DNA of 64,000 bases from Spodoptera frugiperda (lineage: Eukaryota; Arthropoda; Insecta; Lepidoptera; Noctuidae): assembly GCF_023101765.2 (NCBI RefSeq), contig NC_064217.1, forward strand, positions 8,901,788 to 8,965,787, given 5' to 3'. This document shows, one piece after another, positions 20,740 through 31,200 of this stretch. The notes under the pieces were generated by a model, which was not told where the DNA came from, did no database searches, and saw nothing but the letters and a program-made list of their open reading frames with translations. A program made the position numbers and the translations under genes. The first letter of the stretch is position 1, and each line of letters opens with the position of its first letter.

Positions 20740-22035
20740 ATGTCGTCGTCGCACAATGACCCGCCCGATCGCGATGGCTTTCGAAAAAGTCGATTAACTC
20801 CGCGATCGCCGCCGTGTAGCTCGAAGCGGCTATTCAGTGAGATTGAGTCTCCGACGTACGCGACTCCCGAGGATAGGTCGTCCAAGCGTGTACAAACCTG
20901 CGTTTCACCGAATTTGTCATCCCCGGCGAGTGAGAGTAATAAGGGTTACACAGACCTTATGACTGAGGCAACCCAACTTTTGTCGAAAATTAATGAAGTC
21001 GTGCTCGATTCGCGTCTAGCCACAGGCAGCAAAACTACGATTGTTGAGCTGACCCAGCGAGTCACGGGTATTGTCGCGATTTTGGCGGTGAAATCGTCCT
21101 GCGTCGAGACAAAGTTGTCAAATGCGGAACGTGAGTTGGACAGGTGTAGGTCGTCGTCTTGCGTGATAGCTGAAAAAAAAACGGTCGATAATAAAATGTC
21201 ATATGCCGAATCGTTAAAACTGCGTTTGCCCAGCAAGATCGCGCCCGCGATGGAATCCCGCGCCCCGCTTCCGTGTGTTGTCGCCTACCCGACAACCGAG
21301 CGGTCGGCTGATTTTGCGTCGTCATCGGCGACTAAACAGGCGCTCATGAAGGCGATCAAACCCTGCGACGACGGTTTCCAAATTGTAGGCGTGAAAAAAA
21401 CCGCGAAGTCGGGTGTCGTATTGCGTGTTGCTAACGAGCAGCAGATAAAGAAACTTGAGTCCGTAGCAGCGATTCGTACCGCCGGTTTGCGTTTAGAAAA
21501 GCCAAAAGGTCGTAGGCCGCGTATCCTTGTCAAGGACGTCCCTGGTTCTATGGAGGACGCCGCGTTTTTGACCTCACTATATCGTCAAAATATTAGTGGG
21601 GAAATCGAAGTAAAGGAGCAAGATTTTATTAAATCTTGTAAAATTACCCGCCGGCGTACTTTACAAAACGGTCGCAAGTGGGTTGGCATTGAATTAGACG
21701 CGAATATACGTAAACATCTGGCTACAACAAAAGACAAACTTTTTATAGATTGGGCTACTTGTCGTTTCATCGATGATGTTGAGATTGTAAAGTGTCATTT
21801 GTGTCAGCATTTCGGTCATGTAAGAAAGCATTGTACTGTAAAAACACCCACCTGCGCTAACTGTGCCGAGTCGCATGAGACCAACAACTGCCCTCATACA
21901 AATGATAAAAATTTTGTACCGACATGCGTGGCGTGTAAACGCTTTAAAAAACCTCACGACCACCGTTGTGGTTCGCCCGAGTGTGGCACCTACAAAGCGA
22001 AACTTGAACAACTTATCTTAAATACAACTTATTAA
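20740..22035 (+). CDS. Retrotransposon ORF1 (gag-like RNA-binding protein)
   Basis: 431 codons from ATG at 20,740 to TAA at 22,033-22,035. The N-terminus is Ser/Pro/Arg-rich with a possible nuclear signal (S-S-K-R). A mostly helical region follows (about residues 65-135). Residues about 200-350 hold an RRM-like gag core with basic patches. The C-terminus has three zinc knuckles: C-x2-C-x4-H-x4-C at 352-365, C-x2-C-x3-H-x4-C at 372-384, and a third Cys/His cluster at 396-410. In this family ORF1 coats the element RNA and carries it to the nucleus and target site. Length and knuckle number fit R1-group gag proteins. No stop or frameshift is seen. ORF2 begins 8 nt after the stop in another frame. 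Confidence 0.92.
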   Translation: MSSSHNDPPDRDGFRKSRLTPRSPPCSSKRLFSEIESPTYATPEDRSSKRVQTCVSPNLSSPASESNKGYTDLMTEATQLLSKINEVVLDSRLATGSKTTIVELTQRVTGIVAILAVKSSCVETKLSNAERELDRCRSSSCVIAEKKTVDNKMSYAESLKLRLPSKIAPAMESRAPLPCVVAYPTTERSADFASSSATKQALMKAIKPCDDGFQIVGVKKTAKSGVVLRVANEQQIKKLESVAAIRTAGLRLEKPKGRRPRILVKDVPGSMEDAAFLTSLYRQNISGEIEVKEQDFIKSCKITRRRTLQNGRKWVGIELDANIRKHLATTKDKLFIDWATCRFIDDVEIVKCHLCQHFGHVRKHCTVKTPTCANCAESHETNNCPHTNDKNFVPTCVACKRFKKPHDHRCGSPECGTYKAKLEQLILNTTY

Positions 22036-22043
22036 ATAACAAC

Positions 22044-25000
22044 ATGGATAGGTTGACTATAGGACAGTTGAATCTCCACAATGATAGGGTTGCGACGTCC
22101 GAGTTAGATAAACTAATAGTCGACTATCAACTTGACATAGTACTTGTTCAAGAACAGTATCAAAATGCCCACTTAAGGCACAGGGTAGTGCAGCTGAACA
22201 GTAGGTCACGAGCTGGAATTTACGTCACGAGATCACCTAATTTTACAGTAACATCAATAACTAATTTAATGACGTCACACTGTGCCGTGGCGGAGATTGC
22301 TTCGGGAAACTATAAACTTTACGCTGTGAGCTGTTACTTTCAATATTCTGACTCAGTTACTCCTCACATTCATCACCTCCGTAACGTCTTGCAGTCACTA
22401 TCCGGCTCCAAAATTATCATTGGCGCCGACGTTAATGCGTCATCATCCTTATGGTATGGCAAGGTTAGGGCTACTGACATGGAACGGCGTTGTGCCGTTG
22501 AAGAATTCATTGCCGAAATGAATCTCTCCATACATAACACCCCTGATGCACCACCTACTTTTTGCAGCCAAATGGGCGAATCTTGTATTGACGTCACACT
22601 TTCTAGTTCGGACGTTAGCTTGGATAGGTGGCGTGTCCTACCGGATGCGTCATGTAGTGACCATCGCCTGATCGTGTACGAATTTGTTTCGGGATTACCC
22701 CGGGGTCCAACGCTTTGCAGTAGTGGCTTTAGATATAAAACTAAGGGCGCGGACTGGAACTTCTTTAGCTTATTATTTGCATCTCAGGCCACAGACTTCA
22801 CTCGCGGAGATCTTTCGGCCGAAGAAGGTGCTGAAATCATGTCGGATACTTTTACTTACTGTGCCGACATTGCGTTTGGTCGGGGTTCCTTGACCAGTAC
22901 GCGCAGATGTGACTGGTGGAATAATTATCTGGTTGAACAGCGTAAATGCTTCCGTAGAGCGCGCAAACACTTAAATAGATTAAAGAAACGTAAAGTCACA
23001 GGTTTTGCATTTGATGAAGCATTGATTGCGTTTAGAGTTGCCAGGTCACGCTATAGAGCTTCAGTGGAGAAAGCCAAGGGTAACCTGTTGCGGAGAGTAG
23101 TGCAGAGACTGGATAGCGAGGGTCCGTGGTCGCCTCTGTACCATGAGTTCAAAGCCAACAGATCCGTCGATCTGGCATTCGTACAGAACATAAAAGTCAA
23201 CAATGTTCACACCATTGGTATTGAGGAGACAACGGAAGTTCTACTCGATGAACTCATCCCGGACGATGTATCCGAGACAGACAATGATTATCATCAGCAG
23301 ATTAGGTCGTGGGCAGCTATACCGCCCGATTCACCGGTGTCTGATCTTCCTTCCATCAACGAGCTCGTAACTGTTGTTAAAACCTTGCCTTTGAATAAAT
23401 CGTCTGGTGAGGATAAGGTTTCAAATAAAATGATAATAGAAGCGTGTAAATCTGCGGCTGATGCGATCCTGACCGTGTTTAATCGTTGTATAGCGGAGGG
23501 CGTCTTTCCTCGTATATGGCGACGTGGATTCATTCGCATAATACCTAAGAATGGAAATAAGCCACCCGATGACCCTAAGTCATACCGGCCTATTACGCTT
23601 TTACCATCATTAGGAAAACTCCTTGAGCGGCTTATCGTTCCTCGTTTAATGCCCGGTGGACCGAAATTTCACAATAATCAATTTGGCTTCACTGTAGGTA
23701 AATCTACTGTTGACGCGGCTCTCTCTGTCCGAACCACGGTGAATTCATCTGAGCACAAATATGTAGTAGGTATTTTTCTAGACATTTCCGGTGCCTTTGA
23801 TAACGCGTGGTGGCCAATGTTACTCCTAAAACTTAAAGGGCGTGGCTGTTTCAGTAACATATACAAACTAATATACACGTATTTTCTTCACGGTTCTGTA
23901 AAACTGAAACTTGGTCATTATTCGCGGTCGAAGTCATTGTCAATGGGATGTCCTCAGGGCTCGGTTATTGGCCCGTATCTATGGAATCTAGGGTTTGATG
24001 ATTTGCTCGCGATCCCCCTTCCTTCTGGTTGTACATTGACTGGATATGCGGATGATGGCCTTTTGTTAATACAGTCAAATACCCGCGCCGGACTGGAGAA
24101 TCTAGCTAAAGACTGCCTCGGTGAGATCTCGCGTTGGGGTGAACGTAATCGATTAACTTTTGCACCACATAAAACTTACCAGCTATTGCTTAAAGGAAAC
24201 TTGAAATCATGGCCGTCCATTAAATTCAAAAACGTTCCCGTAAAACGAAAGGAGTCGGTTTGCTATCTCGGTCTAGTCTTAGAAAAAAACTTTTCTTTTA
24301 TTGAACATATTAAGGCTATTAGTGAGAAAGCCAAAAATAATTTCTATGCACTCACGCGAATTTCGAAGGCTACCTGGGGTCTCTCTTTTCTTACGCTCAA
24401 AACCATATATGGAGCAACCTACCTAGGATGCGTGTGCTACGGGGCACCAGTATGGGCTGATAGGGCCACAATAGGCGCGGTACGGCGGAAGCTTCTTCAA
24501 GGTCAGCGTCTAGCCTTGATCTTTCTGTGTAAGGCTTATAGGACGGTTAGCACAGAGGCCCTACCTGTGCTCGCGGGACTACTTCCAGTCGATCTTGAGG
24601 TGCAGCGACGTGCTGCTATGTATTACAATGCGAGACCTAACTTTTCCGCAAACTTTCTAGCACAACGTGATCGAAACAAAATTGCTAGACTGCTTAAGCC
24701 ATTAACGGACGTCTGGGATGAGCTTCTAATTGAATGGCAGTGCAGATGGGAATCTTCCACCAAGGGCCGTCACCTTTACCAGTTCTTTCCATCCGTGCAT
24801 GAGCGACTGGAGAGGACATGGTTGGAGGTGGATCACTGTGTTGCCCAGTTTCTTACTGGCCATGGCAACTTTAAAAGCAAATTGTTCTCATTTAAACTCG
24901 TTGATTCACCATGGTGCCAATGTTCGACAGCGGAGTTGCAACATGAGCAATCCGCCCATCACATACTCTGGGAGTGTGGTCTCTGGCAATCTGAGCGTAA

Positions 25001-25124
25001 CACTATGTTAGATAATTTAATTGTTTCATCAGGTGTAGTCTATTATACGGACCTTGTGGAGTCTAGAACGAATTTCCGTGCGTTTAGGCGTTTTTGCCAT
25101 ACCTATTATTGGAAGCAAGTATAA
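22044..25124 (+). CDS. Retrotransposon ORF2 (AP-endonuclease / reverse transcriptase)
   Basis: 1,026 codons. The N-terminal APE-type endonuclease (about 1-225) shows Asn10, Glu37 (V-Q-E-Q), Asp129/Asn131 (G-A-D-V-N) and the catalytic Asp206-His207 (S-D-H-R). These residues nick the target DNA. The reverse transcriptase covers about 440-760: S-Y-R-P-I-T-L-L, F-L-D-I-S-G-A-F-D with Asp580, G-C-P-Q-G-S-V, and Y-A-D-D at 668-671. The C-terminal region has a C-x-C...H-H-x4-C zinc motif (958-978), usual for R1-group proteins. All key residues I can place are present. It performs target-primed reverse transcription. It is probably translated by termination-reinitiation after ORF1, since the gap is 8 nt and the frame shifts. 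Confidence 0.95.
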   Translation: MDRLTIGQLNLHNDRVATSELDKLIVDYQLDIVLVQEQYQNAHLRHRVVQLNSRSRAGIYVTRSPNFTVTSITNLMTSHCAVAEIASGNYKLYAVSCYFQYSDSVTPHIHHLRNVLQSLSGSKIIIGADVNASSSLWYGKVRATDMERRCAVEEFIAEMNLSIHNTPDAPPTFCSQMGESCIDVTLSSSDVSLDRWRVLPDASCSDHRLIVYEFVSGLPRGPTLCSSGFRYKTKGADWNFFSLLFASQATDFTRGDLSAEEGAEIMSDTFTYCADIAFGRGSLTSTRRCDWWNNYLVEQRKCFRRARKHLNRLKKRKVTGFAFDEALIAFRVARSRYRASVEKAKGNLLRRVVQRLDSEGPWSPLYHEFKANRSVDLAFVQNIKVNNVHTIGIEETTEVLLDELIPDDVSETDNDYHQQIRSWAAIPPDSPVSDLPSINELVTVVKTLPLNKSSGEDKVSNKMIIEACKSAADAILTVFNRCIAEGVFPRIWRRGFIRIIPKNGNKPPDDPKSYRPITLLPSLGKLLERLIVPRLMPGGPKFHNNQFGFTVGKSTVDAALSVRTTVNSSEHKYVVGIFLDISGAFDNAWWPMLLLKLKGRGCFSNIYKLIYTYFLHGSVKLKLGHYSRSKSLSMGCPQGSVIGPYLWNLGFDDLLAIPLPSGCTLTGYADDGLLLIQSNTRAGLENLAKDCLGEISRWGERNRLTFAPHKTYQLLLKGNLKSWPSIKFKNVPVKRKESVCYLGLVLEKNFSFIEHIKAISEKAKNNFYALTRISKATWGLSFLTLKTIYGATYLGCVCYGAPVWADRATIGAVRRKLLQGQRLALIFLCKAYRTVSTEALPVLAGLLPVDLEVQRRAAMYYNARPNFSANFLAQRDRNKIARLLKPLTDVWDELLIEWQCRWESSTKGRHLYQFFPSVHERLERTWLEVDHCVAQFLTGHGNFKSKLFSFKLVDSPWCQCSTAELQHEQSAHHILWECGLWQSERNTMLDNLIVSSGVVYYTDLVESRTNFRAFRRFCHTYYWKQV

Positions 25125-25474
25125 CAGCTCACACATAGGACCCACTTAGTTTTAAGTCAAATTTCCGTGGTGCTTGGCGACTGGGCTTCTCCCAGTTGTG
25201 GAGTCTCTTTGTGCCTTAAGGCTTAAGTCATTCTGTCTCCTGCATTAAATTCACCGAGGGAAGTGGAAACTATCGTTTTCTTTTCTTCTCCTCTAATAAT
25301 ATCTTCTGATTTATTTCGTTGCGGGATCCAAGACAGTCATTCATGTCCCTGGGACGCGCCGGACTTCAATGTTCCGGTGTTTTCATGGTTGTATCTACTG
25401 TAGATCCTGGCTTACAGGAGTTGCAGCGGTGTGGGAGGTTGTGGCGGGCTTGTCCCAAAAAAAAAAAAAAAAAA

Positions 25475-25485
25475 TACGTTAACAA
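25475..25485 (+). repeat. Target-site duplication, right copy
   Basis: TACGTTAACAA directly after the A-run of the R1-like element, repeating 20,389-20,399. Confidence 0.85.
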
Positions 25486-25749
25486 ATAATGTACTGCTAT
25501 CCAAAAATGTAGAACATGGACTAACTTGAAGGCAAATTCTACAACATACATAAACTTCGCTATACGTATGTTACCAATCATACATAGTACATAGGTATAT
25601 CAACAATGACATAAAACCTAGTCTGATCATCGTAAATCATACATGTCGTCACCATAAACGGGTTTACGATGTACAACCGACAAAGGTAAGTAAATATGTA
25701 TAGTATGGACTAGGACAAAATATAAAATGTGTACAGCAAGGTTATTGGA

Positions 25750-26045
25750 GTGCTTTTCCACCAGAAATGTGCTATGCTACATTACTGTGGATGCGTTTGA
25801 CTTCCACAAATCATATTCATTGGTGCATTTAGCTTAACACTGGCGGAAATTAGCTTGACACGGCTAAGCTATGTTTTTTATATGGAAAGATACGTGCTAT
25901 GGATGTTTGCTATCGATAACTTCCCTGTAATCGATACATCGCATACTCAAGCTGCACATCTTCCGTAGCACAGCTATCTTACGGCGACGCATCTTCGTAG
26001 CTTAGCTACATAGTACATCTCTGGTACATTTCTGGAAAAGCGGCC
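25750..26045. mobile_element. DNA-transposon-like element with imperfect TIRs
   Basis: The left end GTGCTTTTCCACCAGAAATGT and the right end ACATTTCTGGAAAAGCGG are reverse complements apart from a 3-base gap. The interior has several GTAGC/GCTAC words. A partial copy with the same left end lies at 56.96 kb. No coding capacity; the superfamily is unknown. Confidence 0.55.
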
Positions 26046-26404
26046 TAAGGTCGACTCGGTAAAGATCTACATCATTATTCTTTTTTATTGCTATTAGAAA
26101 AAATAAGACAAAAGACAGTGCTTTGTCTACATCAGATCATTTATATTAAAAAAGGGCTTGTACATATTCTGAATTGAAGTTGTGTATTTCGTATTACCTA
26201 TGTTTTACCTACCTTTATATACGATGAGTTGACTGTTAACTATGTCAACAATTCCATAATAAATACATATTTTACCTGTCTTCAAGAATTGTAAGAGTTG
26301 TGCTTTGATGCTTATTGTGTTATTATGTATGTTGCCGTGTCCTAACCGGGTTTCATATTGAACCAAATCTGCTAGTATAATGTGTTCGATACGACCTTAA
26401 AACC

Positions 26405-26545
26405 TCCAAGAAAAATGCGTACTCCTTTTTAAAGGCCAGCACCGCAACTGTGAATTCAGGTATTGCGGATGTCCATGGACAGCGCTGATCGCTTACCATC
26501 AGGTTACCTGTCTGCTCAATTGCCTCTTTTCCATAAAAAAATCTA
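26405..26545 (+). repeat. SINE family B 3' fragment
   Basis: AAGGCCAGCACCGCAACTG, GATGTCCATGGACAGCG, CTGATCGCTTACCATCAGGTTACC and CCATAAAAAAA: the 3' half of the family seen at 10.75 and 37.84 kb. Confidence 0.65.
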
Positions 26546-27554
26546 TGCACCAACACATGAATGCAATAAATGATTTGAGTCTGAGTTTGAGTTGAATCTG
26601 AAATTTTACCTTACAAAGATGTTCAAAAATAATAGACTAATAAACCAACTATCCTGCTCTTAGATATTTACGCACCAGATTACTTAGAATAGCAAATCTA
26701 GATATGTAGCTAAACATATTCTAAAAAAGTGATATACAATGCTTGTGTTAGGTCTTTGTTTTAGTACTCAAGTCGTCTTCAATCTTTTATTATAAATAGC
26801 CAAGTCGTAAAACTGACTTAAGAGCTAAAGTCATGAATTCTGCACTGGATTTTTATGTTTTATGGCATATATGTACAAATGTAGACATCTATGTATTCAT
26901 ATTACAAGTACTTTTTATTCTTTCTGTATATGTTTGGGTTATTCGAAACAAATGGGATTCTTTATTACGGCATTTTTTTACAGAATTGAGAAAAGAGATT
27001 TCGTGTATATAATTTTCAGTACGCATTCTTTTTTTCGACAAGTAAATGAGTATTTATTGTATTTCGACAATTAAATAAGTATTTAATTGTCGAAATATTC
27101 GTACGTAGATGAGATATTGCAGTAAGGATGTGAATGTGTACATCCATTAAAATTTGAATCTATTACATACATTCCCGCCTCTAAGTATGGAATAGGCAGA
27201 AATGACAGCAACATCACTATTCATTTATTTTTCTAAATGTGATAAAATATTATACAAGTTATTAGAAGAATAAAATTGATACGATGCTATTTTAGTCACC
27301 TAAAACTCTGTTCAAAAATAATTTATTTATACAAATATAGACTCTATTATCTTGGCAGCAGTATCGTTTATTATATAACATATTACTAATCATATGATTT
27401 CCCAACGGTTCAACCAAACTATAAAACGGCCTATAAAATAAAGAATATGTAAGAAAAATCTTCTATATACATGTAAAATACGTTATGTAAGCAGTAAGCC
27501 GAAGCAATATCCGTTTGGTATCGGCTGTCTGTCAGTTTGTTTATGTAGAAACAT
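26546..27554. other. Non-coding AT-rich DNA with one strong hairpin
   Basis: Contains a 17-bp perfect inverted repeat (27,060-27,076 with 27,081-27,097, loop AAGT). Otherwise no gene or repeat recognised. Confidence 0.45.
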
Positions 27555-27562
27555 GTGGAGAC

Positions 27563-28501
27563 TAGGGATTGCAATCCGGTATCATTTTCAATCCTGCCGG
27601 ATTTCACCGGATTGATGCTAATCCGGCCGGATCCGACGGATCCGGCCGGATTTTAAACTTACTTAGGGCCTAGTATTTAGTGGTTTTTAGTTTTGATAAT
27701 AATGTATAAAAAGAAAATAAAATACGTATTTATGGAAAATAATTGGACCACGCTCCCGCTACTGGTCGGCTCCTATTTTTATATTTTTAAATATTATTTT
27801 ATTTATTTTGTATGTATAGTATTTAAAAATGTAAATGTAGAGAATTTTAAATAAATATACATACTATTAAACTCTTATTAATAATCTACACACTTATATA
27901 ACAAAACAGTATTTTAAATTTGTACTTATAAAATCAACAACTTCAGTTCATAATCCTAAGAAACAAAACAAGAAGCATTTATTTTTTGCAATGCAAAATT
28001 CAAATGAAAATTATTTCTGTGCCTGAAAAAACGATCTAAGAAAACAAATAGTGTTTATTGTACTGTCTCCTAGTCTGCTTCTGATGGCACTACAAATATA
28101 ACCTGCGGCAGAAAAGGCCCTTTCTGCCTCAACACTGGTTTGCCTAATCGCCATCAAGTAACTATAGATCAGCGAAATGTGTTTTCCTTCTACTTCATAC
28201 GCAGTCATTTCTTTTTTAAGTATTTTCTCATAATCTGTTTCTTTTTTAGCATTAACTTTGCACCTATACCCTTTTTTTCTTGCAGGATTTGATTTTCTAG
28301 TTCCTCTTTTAATGTAATGTTTTTTTCTATTAGCAATAATGACATGGAATCAGAATCGGAATTGGAATCTATATTTTCGCGTATTTTTTGCTTTACCGGA
28401 TCCGCCACCGGATCCGGCTGCGACTCACCGGATCCGGTAGGCCCAAAACCACGCCGGATCCGCCGGATTACCGGATCCGCCGGACCGGATTGCAATCCCT
28501 A
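27563..28501. mobile_element. Non-autonomous hAT element with 8-bp target-site duplication
   Basis: A 939-bp element. Its ends are perfect 18-bp inverted repeats TAGGGATTGCAATCCGGT (27,563-27,580 and 28,484-28,501). It is flanked by GTGGAGAC at 27,555-27,562 and 28,502-28,509, the 8-bp duplication expected of hAT transposition. Both subterminal zones (about 27,595-27,650 and 28,395-28,484) are crowded with CCGGATCCG words, likely transposase-binding repeats. It retains only a transposase C-terminus, on the minus strand, so it is an internally deleted derivative. Confidence 0.92.
28011..28420 (-). pseudogene. hAT transposase C-terminal remnant, frameshifted
   Basis: Two minus-strand frames meet at 28,205-28,208, where the stop of one overlaps the start of the next (A-TGA/ATG-A). 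The downstream frame (28,208-28,011, 65 codons) holds the hAT dimerisation signature Q-T-S-V-E-A-E-R-A-F-S-A-A-G, followed by R-S-R-L-G-D and C-F-L-R-S-F-F. The upstream frame is Lys/Glu-rich and contains Ser/Asp runs. In intact relatives a Lys/Glu-rich segment leads directly into an M-T-x-Y-E motif, so a single indel at the junction likely split one reading frame. The DxD catalytic part is absent. Non-functional by itself; it could only produce a dimerisation-domain fragment. Confidence 0.8.
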
Positions 28502-28789
28502 GTGGAGACGAGGATTCAGGGACGGTGGGGGAACTATAGATAAGAATCAGTAGGCTTTTTGTTAAAAAACTGACGCTTTTTCTGGTTTTTTAGGAAAGAG
28601 GGATGAGAAAGATTGAGGTTAGGGTTTGGGAGGATAATATCTATACCTAAATTGTATCTATACGTTTTTAATATACTAACGATGACTTTGAGAAAGGTAG
28701 TTGTAAATGTTTTCTGAAGGGAGATAACTCATTCCGACAATTATGTTGTAGTTTTCATGTAAAATGAGATGGTTCACATACGCATGAAC

Positions 28790-28890
28790 AGCGTATAAGT
28801 GGCCACTGCTGACCAAATGTCTCTTTTCGCACGGAGAAGGTTTGAGCATTAATCACCACGCTTGCTCAATGCAGGTTTGCCACTATGTTG
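28790..28890 (-). repeat. AGAGGCCT-family 3' end, partial
   Basis: AGTGGCCACTGCTGACCAAATGTCTC, GCACGGAGAAGGTTTGAGCATTAA and GCTCAATGCAGG match the reverse of the 20.14 and 35.17 kb copies. Confidence 0.62.
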
Positions 28891-30780
28891 AATGATGTGG
28901 TTGCCGAAATTAAAACACATCGTGTGTAATCTGGTTATTATAAATACTGGACATTTAGGCTCCATATGCCTATACAAGTCTCCGTTATTGAAAAAACAAT
29001 GACGTGTAATTAATTGCCCAACCCGGGGACAAGCTATTCTATAGCCGCGCTTATGGAGAAAATATGCCGTATCTAATTAGGTGTTCACAAGACCAATGAT
29101 TGAGCTTCAAGCAAAATATTAGTTCGATGACGTCACATAACAGTGTTTCCATATCAATCCTTATTTACAAGAAGAGCTTAGACCAAAACGTTCGTTGCTA
29201 ATAGTAAATTAGACCGTAGTTCCATAGGCTGAAGGTTCAGTCTAGAGATACTTATACTGACTTAAAATGTGCTTGGGAATCTGTGTATAATGGACAAAAC
29301 TTACTTGAGATCTCTAGAGCTCTACGAATGAGGTTCTCTATAAAGTTTTTAATGAAGCTATAATACCTTTAGTTGTGTGCTATGCAAAGCTAAAAGTTGT
29401 TCTGTTTATAATAGATTTCAAATTCAAACGAAGCATATGTTGATTGTGTAAGTGCTCATTCATTACATAAACGGTGATGAATATTGTAGAAAAATGAAGA
29501 AGTTTTCTATCGATCCATATGTATTTAAAACTGCTAATTACTATTGAGCGATTCAAAGCTATAAACAGGTACTGTGATTCTGTTTGATAGTAGATAATAT
29601 AAAGAAATATGAAGCAATCTTAAATGCAAGATGAAACTTATTACTTTGGTCAAATAATCACGAAAAGAACAATGGGCCTTCCGTACAATTAAGCCACAAG
29701 TACCTAATTAACAAATGAATCAACCCTTAGATTAAACTTCAATACGCAATAATCCGAACGTCACATAAGACCCAATACACGAACCGGCTCCAAACTAATT
29801 TGTTACGTCTAATTCGATCCTTAACAAGACGGTATCCGTAAACTTACAGTATATACCTCACGCACACATAAACAACGTATGTATATATTCATTTAAGCCT
29901 TCCGAAAGTAGCTTCACACTGGAACGGAAACGCACACATACGTATTAAAGCCGCAAGGCACGTAACATAAGGAGCTTTGAAATTAATTTAGCTCGGAACT
30001 AGCTGGCAAATGGATAGACGTGTGAGCTCCAGGGGGGTAGGTGGCCTCCCCCAAGGGGTGAGGGGGGGTCGTGTCGGGAAAATTCGGCGTTTAGGTGAGC
30101 CTTTGTGGTGAGACCGGTTGCGCTTAGCAGTAATTGTGTTCCGTTGTATATGGGCCCCGGTAGAGTTTGATTATAATTGATATTGTTATGTGAACTCGCC
30201 AATTATGTATGTTCAATGCTTCTATTGTTTCGTGCGGTTGTGGTGTTACCAGGAAATTGTGATCGATTTTGCTTTGGTAGGACACAAAGGAATTGTGTAA
30301 TCTGTTCCACTACATGCTTAGTATTGAAACGTCTGTAGCTATACCTACCTAGAGATGAATAAACCATTTTTTTTATACCCTTATTAATTAAGTATGTTTG
30401 CCATTTTTTTGGCATCAGTTGCAAACTTAATGTCGTCATCTATCGAATATTTTTTATTGTGAAACCGACCTTTTTAACATGACATCACTACACATAATCT
30501 ATCTAACTTATCATACATTACTGAGCCATACTTTAAGGTTCAATTTGCAATGATCATTAACCTTACATTGGTTATGTATTTATAATGAAATTGAATGTAT
30601 GCAAATAGGTAATATAACTAACTACCGAATTTCAGTTCTCGGTATCTTACAGAGAAACTAAATTAGTAGAGACGTCCTACGTCTAATTTAGACAACTTCA
30701 ACTATAAAGTAAGTACAACATACGTATATACATACAATGTGCAAGTACAGTCGCATATAAAAAGCATTTACTACTGTAAG
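28891..30780. other. Non-coding DNA with a GC-richer islet near 30.05 kb
   Basis: Mostly AT-rich. The islet at 30,010-30,120 (AGCTCCAGGGGGGTAGGTGGCC, GGGGGGGTCGTGTCGGG) could be regulatory. A minus-strand frame here (30,202-29,999) lacks a true ATG start and is not called. Confidence 0.4.
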
Positions 30781-30783
30781 AGT

Positions 30784-30945
30784 AAGTTCATATCTGACGT
30801 AAAATACGTCGAGCGTATCATTCATTGGTCGTACTGACGTATCATCGGTTGAGTGTGAACGGACAATTGTTTTTCTATACATTTGTCTGTTCTGACGTTA
30901 CGCGACCGATGATACGCGACGCATGTTCCGTCAGATATGAACCGA
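30784..30945. mobile_element. Foldback/MITE-like element
   Basis: The outer arms GTTCATATCTGACG (30,786-30,799) and CGTCAGATATGAAC (30,929-30,942) are perfect reverse complements. Imperfect pairing continues inward (CGTATCAT...GGTCG with CGACCGATGATACG), so most of the 160 bp can fold. No coding capacity. Confidence 0.6.
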
Positions 30946-31077
30946 TTCTAAGTACTAAGTTCTAGTACTCGGAGCAAACACAATACATGTTAAAATCTTA
31001 AAAGGGTAATTTGATTTTTATATGGTTACTCTTCTTAATATTATTAAACTATTTTATTTGTTTGGTTTCGGATATAT

Positions 31078-31200
31078 TGACTGCGCGGTTGGTGCGGCTA
31101 CCGCGCAACGTGTAGCGGGTTCGATTCCCGCACAGATCAAATCTTTGTTTGATCCACAAGTCGTTGTATCAGGGTGTGATGTGTAAGTGTATGTGAAGTT
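31078..31200 (+). repeat. tRNA-derived SINE (family A)
   Basis: The tRNA-like head has A-box region TGGTGCGGCTACC and B-box GGGTTCGATTCCC. Then come TTTGATCCACAAGTCGTTGTATCAGGG and GTGTATGTGAAG. It ends in an ATC microsatellite (31,201-31,219). Confidence 0.78.

Larger units (their letters stand above)
20400..25474 (+). mobile_element. Full-length R1-clade-like non-LTR retrotransposon
   Basis: A 5,075-bp element: 340-bp 5' UTR starting CTCACTTCCCTCCGCGCG, ORF1 (20,740-22,035), ORF2 (22,044-25,124), 333-bp 3' UTR, then an A-run of 17-18. It is flanked by an 11-12 bp target-site duplication. APE-type endonuclease, the YADD reverse transcriptase and gag-type zinc knuckles place it among R1/I-group LINEs; R1 clade is my best reading from the ORF2 N-terminus. 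Both frames are intact and the duplication is exact, so insertion is recent or the locus is potentially mobile. It is not in 28S rDNA or TTAGG telomere repeats. Confidence 0.93.

Noticed and set aside
29999..30202. 67-codon minus frame that looks protein-like
   Set aside because: No ATG start (TTG), GC-islet translation, no splice signals.
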